The notes under the pieces: model-generated
Databases searched by the model: none
Seen by the model: the letters and a program-made list of their open reading frames with translations, nothing else
Told to the model about the DNA's origin: nothing
Shown: positions 7,576 through 10,505 of the stretch, in pieces
How the letters are laid out: the number at the start of each line of letters is the position of its first letter
Numbering within the stretch: the stretch's first letter is position 1
From: Bacillota bacterium
Lineage (GTDB): Bacteria; Bacillota; Clostridia; Peptostreptococcales; Anaerovoracaceae
Direction of reading: 5' to 3'
DNA: 10,505 nucleotides
Assembly (NCBI GenBank): GCA_017543805.1
Contig: JAFYFK010000019.1
Location: 1 to 10,505, forward strand
Made by a program: the position numbers and the translations under genes

Positions 7576-7610
7576 AAAAAACAAACTTCCACGTTTATTT
7601 TACGTGGAAG
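7576..7610 (-). terminator. Intrinsic terminator after cca
   Basis: On the minus strand CTTCCACGT pairs perfectly with ACGTGGAAG (9 bp) around an A/T-only 7 nt loop, followed by TTTGTTTTTT. It lies about 60 nt after the cca stop codon. The loop bases and stem edge also contain the likely -10 box of the next gene. Confidence 0.88.
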
Positions 7611-7626
7611 GCTGCATGGATGTCAC
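7597..7626 (-). promoter_or_regulatory. Candidate promoter of the secreted-protein gene
   Basis: On the minus strand GTGACA (7626-7621) and TAAAAT (7602-7597) each match sigma-A hexamers at five of six positions, with an 18 nt spacer. The predicted start near 7590 gives a leader of about 40 nt before the strong ribosome site. The -10 box lies within the loop and stem edge of the cca terminator hairpin, so this start would fall inside the 3' arm of that hairpin. This is inferred from sequence only. Confidence 0.5.
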
Positions 7627-7651
7627 TGTCACAAGTGTCACCAACGTGACC
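7621..7651 (-). promoter_or_regulatory. GTGACA direct-repeat cluster, possible operator
   Basis: Three identical GTGACA hexamers start at 7641, 7632 and 7626 on the minus strand. The last coincides with the candidate -35 box. A fourth half-site, GGTCAC (7651-7646), is inverted relative to the first and forms GTCAC-GTTG-GTGAC with it. Such clustering next to a -35 box suggests binding by a transcription factor. No known regulator is recognised. Confidence 0.4.
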
Positions 7652-7671
7652 GTTTTGGTTGAAAAATCAAG

Positions 7672-9018
7672 TTATTTTACTGTTTTCCGCGCGTATGAGA
7701 GCGTCTGTTTAAGGGCGTTTTCCTTATCTATGCCCGCAAGCCTTAATTTGTGAGCGAATTCCAATACATCGCTGAAATACGGACCCGGAGCCAGGCCGGC
7801 TTCGATCAGGTCCCGCCCCTGCACAAAGGGTCTGGCCATCGTTTCTTCAAACAGCCTGTATCTTTCAAGCAGAAAAGCACTGTCTCCGGAAAAAGCGTCG
7901 CTCCCCGAAAAGACCGGCCTGTCTGCCGACGCGAAATATATAAGGTCTTTCGGAGCGGCAGCCGCGTCGAACATCCTGTTGGTGACCTTAACGGCGGATC
8001 TTGAATAAGCCGTCATATTCGGCTTCATATGAAGCGGGACCATGTTAAGGACATATTCGGTCACGGCGGAATCGCCTGTAATGCGTTCGAGAAAAGCTTT
8101 AATCAAAGGGACGCCTTCCGTTTCATGCCCGTACGCATGTATCCGTCCGTTTATGAACTCCGTGGTCATGATCTTCCCAAAATCATGGGTCAGGGCAAGC
8201 ATCATAAAGGCATAGGCGCTGCTTGCGTCGGATCTGTTTTCCGCGGCCCTGTCTATAACTTCCATCGTATGTATCCAGACATCGCCTTCCGGATGGTATA
8301 CAGGGTCCTGCTCCAGGCCTATAAGCTGTTTCAGCTCCGGAAACCAGACGTCCAATTGATCCATTTCCCTTAAGACTTCAAAAAAGACCGAGGGCTTATC
8401 CGCCTCCAGAAGAGCTTTTTTAAGTTCACCCTCAACGCGTTCCCGCGAAAGTGCCGAAAGATCGATGGTCCTGCAGAGGTCCGCAGTTTCTTTTGATACA
8501 GTAAGACCGAACCTCGCTGCAAACTGGGCGGCGCGCAATACTCTTAAAGGATCTTCCGGGAAGGACCTGTCATCCACATGGCGGAGGATCCTGTTCTCAA
8601 GGTCCTCTCTTCCGCCGAAAGGGTCGATGATCTCCCCCGTCAGGATGTCTTCCATCATCGAGTTGACGGTAAAATCCCTTCTTCTCGCGGCCTCAGCGGT
8701 CCCGAGATAAGGATCGACAAAAACTTCAAAATCCCTGTGGCCTCTTCCGGTGAGCTTTTCTTTTCTCGGCATCGCGATATCGATGTTCTCGCCTTTAAGC
8801 GAATAGATGCCGAAGCTTGACCCTATGGAAAGAGGCTCCCCGATTTCAGACAGAAGAGAAAACAGCGCGTCGGGCTCCATGCCGTGCACTTCGATGTCTA
8901 TATCCTTGCTTTCGATCCCAAGGATCTTATCCCGCACGAAACCGCCGACGAAATACGCCCTTCCGCCGCTGTTTCTCACCTTTTCCGCAATCACATATTC
9001 CAAAGATCCTGTGTTCAT
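7672..9018 (-). CDS. cca: CCA tRNA nucleotidyltransferase with HD domain
   Basis: This class II nucleotidyltransferase adds or repairs the CCA end of tRNAs in the cytoplasm. The 448 residues hold the head motif VGGFVRDKILG (24-34), the catalytic carboxylates in KDIDIEV (D39, D41), RRRDFTVNSM (112-121) and the base-selecting EDPLR (155-159) in EDPLRVLRAAQFAARF. An HD phosphohydrolase domain follows, with HTMEV (250-254), HDFGK (278-282) and YGHE (296-299). This layout resembles the Escherichia coli type enzyme, where HD supports phosphatase and phosphodiesterase activity. A CC-only enzyme or poly(A) polymerase paralogue cannot be excluded by eye. An in-frame TAA directly precedes the ATG, so no longer start exists. 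The ribosome site is weak. The gene lies 45 nt after the lipoprotein gene without a terminator, so the two are probably co-transcribed. Confidence 0.93.
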   Translation of the reverse strand: MNTGSLEYVIAEKVRNSGGRAYFVGGFVRDKILGIESKDIDIEVHGMEPDALFSLLSEIGEPLSIGSSFGIYSLKGENIDIAMPRKEKLTGRGHRDFEVFVDPYLGTAEAARRRDFTVNSMMEDILTGEIIDPFGGREDLENRILRHVDDRSFPEDPLRVLRAAQFAARFGLTVSKETADLCRTIDLSALSRERVEGELKKALLEADKPSVFFEVLREMDQLDVWFPELKQLIGLEQDPVYHPEGDVWIHTMEVIDRAAENRSDASSAYAFMMLALTHDFGKIMTTEFINGRIHAYGHETEGVPLIKAFLERITGDSAVTEYVLNMVPLHMKPNMTAYSRSAVKVTNRMFDAAAAPKDLIYFASADRPVFSGSDAFSGDSAFLLERYRLFEETMARPFVQGRDLIEAGLAPGPYFSDVLEFAHKLRLAGIDKENALKQTLSYARKTVK

Positions 9019-9063
9019 TTACTTCGCCCTGACCCGGCAGTCCGGCCGCAATTCCCCTTTTCG

Positions 9064-10080
9064 TCAATCGCTGAAAAGAGGATGGATATAGTTATTGTTG
9101 AAGCAGTCCCGCAGCGCGTAGTATTTCTCGACGCCGCGCCAGCCCTGATCTATCGACCCCTCCCCTTCAAAGACGATCTTCGCTTTGGGATAAGTCTTCT
9201 TCAGGGCGTAAAAATCGCCGGCGGGGATGTACGTGTGCTCCATCCACAGCCTCTGAAGATCGGGAAGCTTATAAAGAACGGAGGCGTCCTTCACCGGGTT
9301 GTAACTGATGTTGAGATCCCTGATCTTCGGGGTATATTCAAGAAAACTGATATCGGAAACGTTGTTCGCGAAGATCTCCAGATACACCAGTTCGGGGCAG
9401 TAACGTATCTCGGAGACGTCGGTGAGGTGGCGGAGCTTTCCGTTATCGTCCTTGTATTTGACGTTGTCGACCAGGATAAGGATCTTCAGTTTCGGCAGAT
9501 ATTCGAGAAAGCTGAGGTCAGACACCCAGTTGTGCCCTATATCGAGCGCTTCCAGATCAGTACAGTAACGGAAGTAATACGCCTCGTCGTTGTTCATGTA
9601 GAATTCATCCGCGGTGGTCTTCATGCTGGAAAACGCCACCACGTCCGTCCGCACAGTCCAGTGCGACATCTGTATCTCCCAGATCATGCGTATATCCGGA
9701 TAAGCGTCCTGCAGCGCGGCGTAGCCGGCATTGTCGAGTCCGCAGTCTATAAGCGTAAGTTTTCTGAGCGAAGGGCACATTGACAGAGCTTCTTCCAGTT
9801 CCCCGGAAGAAATTCCGGACAGATCTGTGCCGCTGAGGTCAGCCTCTTCCGCATCAAGAGGGATGATGACGTCACCGATACGGACTTCGGTCAAAGGAGG
9901 CATTTCGGGCTCTTCCGGGGCAGGCTCCGCTTCGGACTTAGGCCCTTCGACTGAAGCGGCGGGCTTTGGGGGAATAACGTTTTCGGGAGACGCATGGGGC
10001 GTCTCTTCCGGCATCTTTCCGCAGGAAACCAGAAGCAGCATTACAGCAAATAATAAAACTGTCCTTTTCGCTTTTATCAT
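9064..10080 (-). CDS. Leucine-rich-repeat lipoprotein of unknown function
   Basis: This is a predicted membrane-anchored extracytoplasmic protein of 338 residues. Residues 1-19 form a lipoprotein signal (MIKAKR, hydrophobic stretch, LLLVS) with the lipid-bearing cysteine at C20. A Pro/Glu-rich linker (about 23-63) follows, then a short N-terminal domain (64-173) with DAYPDIRMIWEIQ and the string RTDVVAF. That resembles domains that precede leucine-rich repeats in secreted clostridial proteins. About four to five internalin-like repeats (about 174-285) follow, for example LEALDIGHNWVSDLSFLEYL and LVYLEIFANNVSDISFLEY. The tail (about 300-338) contains GWRGVEKYYALRDCF. The ATG has AAAGG about 10 nt upstream. 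A role in ligand or protein binding at the cell surface is inferred only. It precedes cca, probably in one transcript. Confidence 0.9.
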   Translation of the reverse strand: MIKAKRTVLLFAVMLLLVSCGKMPEETPHASPENVIPPKPAASVEGPKSEAEPAPEEPEMPPLTEVRIGDVIIPLDAEEADLSGTDLSGISSGELEEALSMCPSLRKLTLIDCGLDNAGYAALQDAYPDIRMIWEIQMSHWTVRTDVVAFSSMKTTADEFYMNNDEAYYFRYCTDLEALDIGHNWVSDLSFLEYLPKLKILILVDNVKYKDDNGKLRHLTDVSEIRYCPELVYLEIFANNVSDISFLEYTPKIRDLNISYNPVKDASVLYKLPDLQRLWMEHTYIPAGDFYALKKTYPKAKIVFEGEGSIDQGWRGVEKYYALRDCFNNNYIHPLFSD

Positions 10081-10129
10081 GAGCCGGCAACCTTTTTCTT
10101 ATTTCAGCACACAGCAGCATTGCAGTAAC

Positions 10130-10172
10130 TCAGGTAATCCGTTACCTTATCTCCAAATTATCACTTACCTGA
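10130..10172 (-). promoter_or_regulatory. Nested inverted repeat upstream of the lipoprotein gene, possible operator
   Basis: On the minus strand TCAGGTAA (10172-10165) and TTACCTGA (10137-10130) form perfect 8 nt outer arms. A second AGGTAA (10147-10142) makes a compact inner palindrome, AGGTAA-CGGA-TTACCT. The two AGGTAA copies start 23 bp apart, about two helical turns. The site lies 50-92 nt upstream of the start codon. A TTGACT (10182-10177) sits just upstream, but the best -10 like box, GATAAT (10162-10157), is only 14 nt away, so the promoter is uncertain. Confidence 0.45.
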
Positions 10173-10189
10173 TATAAGTCAAGCATTTT

Positions 10190-10221
10190 AAGAGCCTGCA
10201 GATATTCCGCAGGCTCTTTTT
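10190..10221. terminator. Hairpin, probable terminator, with its T-tract on the plus strand
   Basis: AAGAGCCTGC (10190-10199) pairs perfectly with GCAGGCTCTT (10209-10218) around a 9 nt loop. It lies about 20 nt after the stop codon of the minus-strand gene at 10241, where a terminator is expected. On the minus strand the stem is followed only by AAAATG after two Ts, while on the plus strand it continues into TTTTTA. It may work poorly in the direction needed, or act as an mRNA 3'-end stabiliser. Confidence 0.6.
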
Positions 10222-10240
10222 ATTCCCGTTCCGTACAGTT

Positions 10241-10505
10241 TTAAGATCCTTCCAGACCGTCCTCCCACTGGTATGTGGCAGTCCTCGTAACAGCATACTC
10301 CTCAAGGAACGGCAGCCTGAACAGGTCGCGCGGCGACACGAATTCGAGCGTCACGACGACCGTAGGCTTGCGCTTTCTGATCCCGTAGGCTTCAATGCCC
10401 GAATACCCCTTTTCGTCATTGAAGATCTTTACAGAAGAACGGATCTCTCCGCCCCTGAAGGGAGGGTCTCCTCTGACGCCCGCGTCCGACATAAAACCGA
10501 TATAA
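10241..10505 (-). CDS. C-terminal part of an unrecognised protein (partial, start outside window)
   Basis: The open frame runs from the window edge to a TAA at 10241-10243, giving 87 visible codons. An internal ATG at 10492 is not needed as a start, because the frame stays open upstream of it (YIGF before it). The residues look protein-like rather than random: RSSVKIFNDEKGYSGIEAYG, then RKRKPTVVVTLEF, LFRLPFLEEYAV and a terminal TATYQWEDGLEGS. I do not recognise the family. The alternating strands and Pro-Phe-Leu string followed by an aromatic tail loosely recall the C-terminal ends of TadE-like pilus proteins, but this is weak. A hairpin follows. Confidence 0.65.
   Translation of the reverse strand, partial: YIGFMSDAGVRGDPPFRGGEIRSSVKIFNDEKGYSGIEAYGIRKRKPTVVVTLEFVSPRDLFRLPFLEEYAVTRTATYQWEDGLEGS

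Noticed and set aside
7395..7592. Minus-strand open frame of 65 codons overlapping the start of the secreted-protein gene
   Set aside because: It is out of frame with the signal peptide and begins within the cca terminator stem. No ribosome site or motif supports it.
7621..7641. Three TGTCAC repeats considered as a CRISPR-like array or tandem repeat
   Set aside because: Units are only 6 nt with 0-3 nt between them, far too short for CRISPR. They are better read as a transcription factor site.
8884..9783. Plus-strand open frame of 299 codons, and one at 9731-10177
   Set aside because: They are antisense to cca and the LRR lipoprotein gene, and have repetitive Val/Ile/Arg composition mirroring the leucine-rich repeats.
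1..10505. Search for frameshifts, pseudogenes or defence and mobile genes
   Set aside because: All accepted genes read through intact with expected motifs and lengths apart from the two cut by the window edges. No nuclease, toxin, integrase or transposase signatures were found.

Overview
The window looks like chromosomal DNA from a low-to-mid-GC anaerobic Bacillota, most likely a Clostridia relative of the Lachnospiraceae type. The signs are an hrcA gene behind a textbook CIRCE operator, AGGAGG-type ribosome binding sites, sigma-A style promoters, a clostridial-style threonine synthase, and secreted or lipid-anchored proteins built from Ig-like and leucine-rich modules. Composition is even by eye, at roughly half G+C. 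I see no transposase, integrase, phage gene, CRISPR array, tRNA or rRNA. All seven genes I accept lie on the minus strand, so the window reads right to left.

From right to left: (1) 10505-10241 is the 3' end of an unrecognised gene, followed by a hairpin at 10190-10221. (2) 10080-9064 encodes a leucine-rich-repeat lipoprotein. It is preceded by a nested inverted repeat that looks like an operator. (3) 9018-7672 is cca, the tRNA CCA-adding enzyme with an HD domain. It lies 45 nt downstream of the lipoprotein gene with no terminator between, and ends in a strong terminator at 7576-7610. (4) 7549-3635 encodes a 1304-residue secreted protein: signal peptide, two tandem modules of about 415 residues each ending in a putative-Ig domain, a Big_2 domain, further Ig/MBG-like domains and a small C-terminal domain. 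Its probable promoter is interleaved with the cca terminator and carries three GTGACA repeats. (5) 3496-1150 is the thrC-thrB operon (threonine synthase, homoserine kinase), with its own promoter and terminator. (6) 1033-968 holds the hrcA promoter and CIRCE, and 930-1 is hrcA, cut by the window edge. The grpE-dnaK-dnaJ heat-shock genes probably follow outside.

The housekeeping parts are orderly: ThrC and ThrB together convert homoserine to threonine, Cca repairs tRNA 3' ends, and HrcA represses chaperone genes. The accessory interest lies in the two exported proteins and their upstream control sites. I do not see convincing evidence of a new multi-gene system. The best leads are the tandem-module secreted protein, with its conserved cysteines and anchorless C-terminal domain, and the two possible operators at 7621-7651 and 10130-10172.
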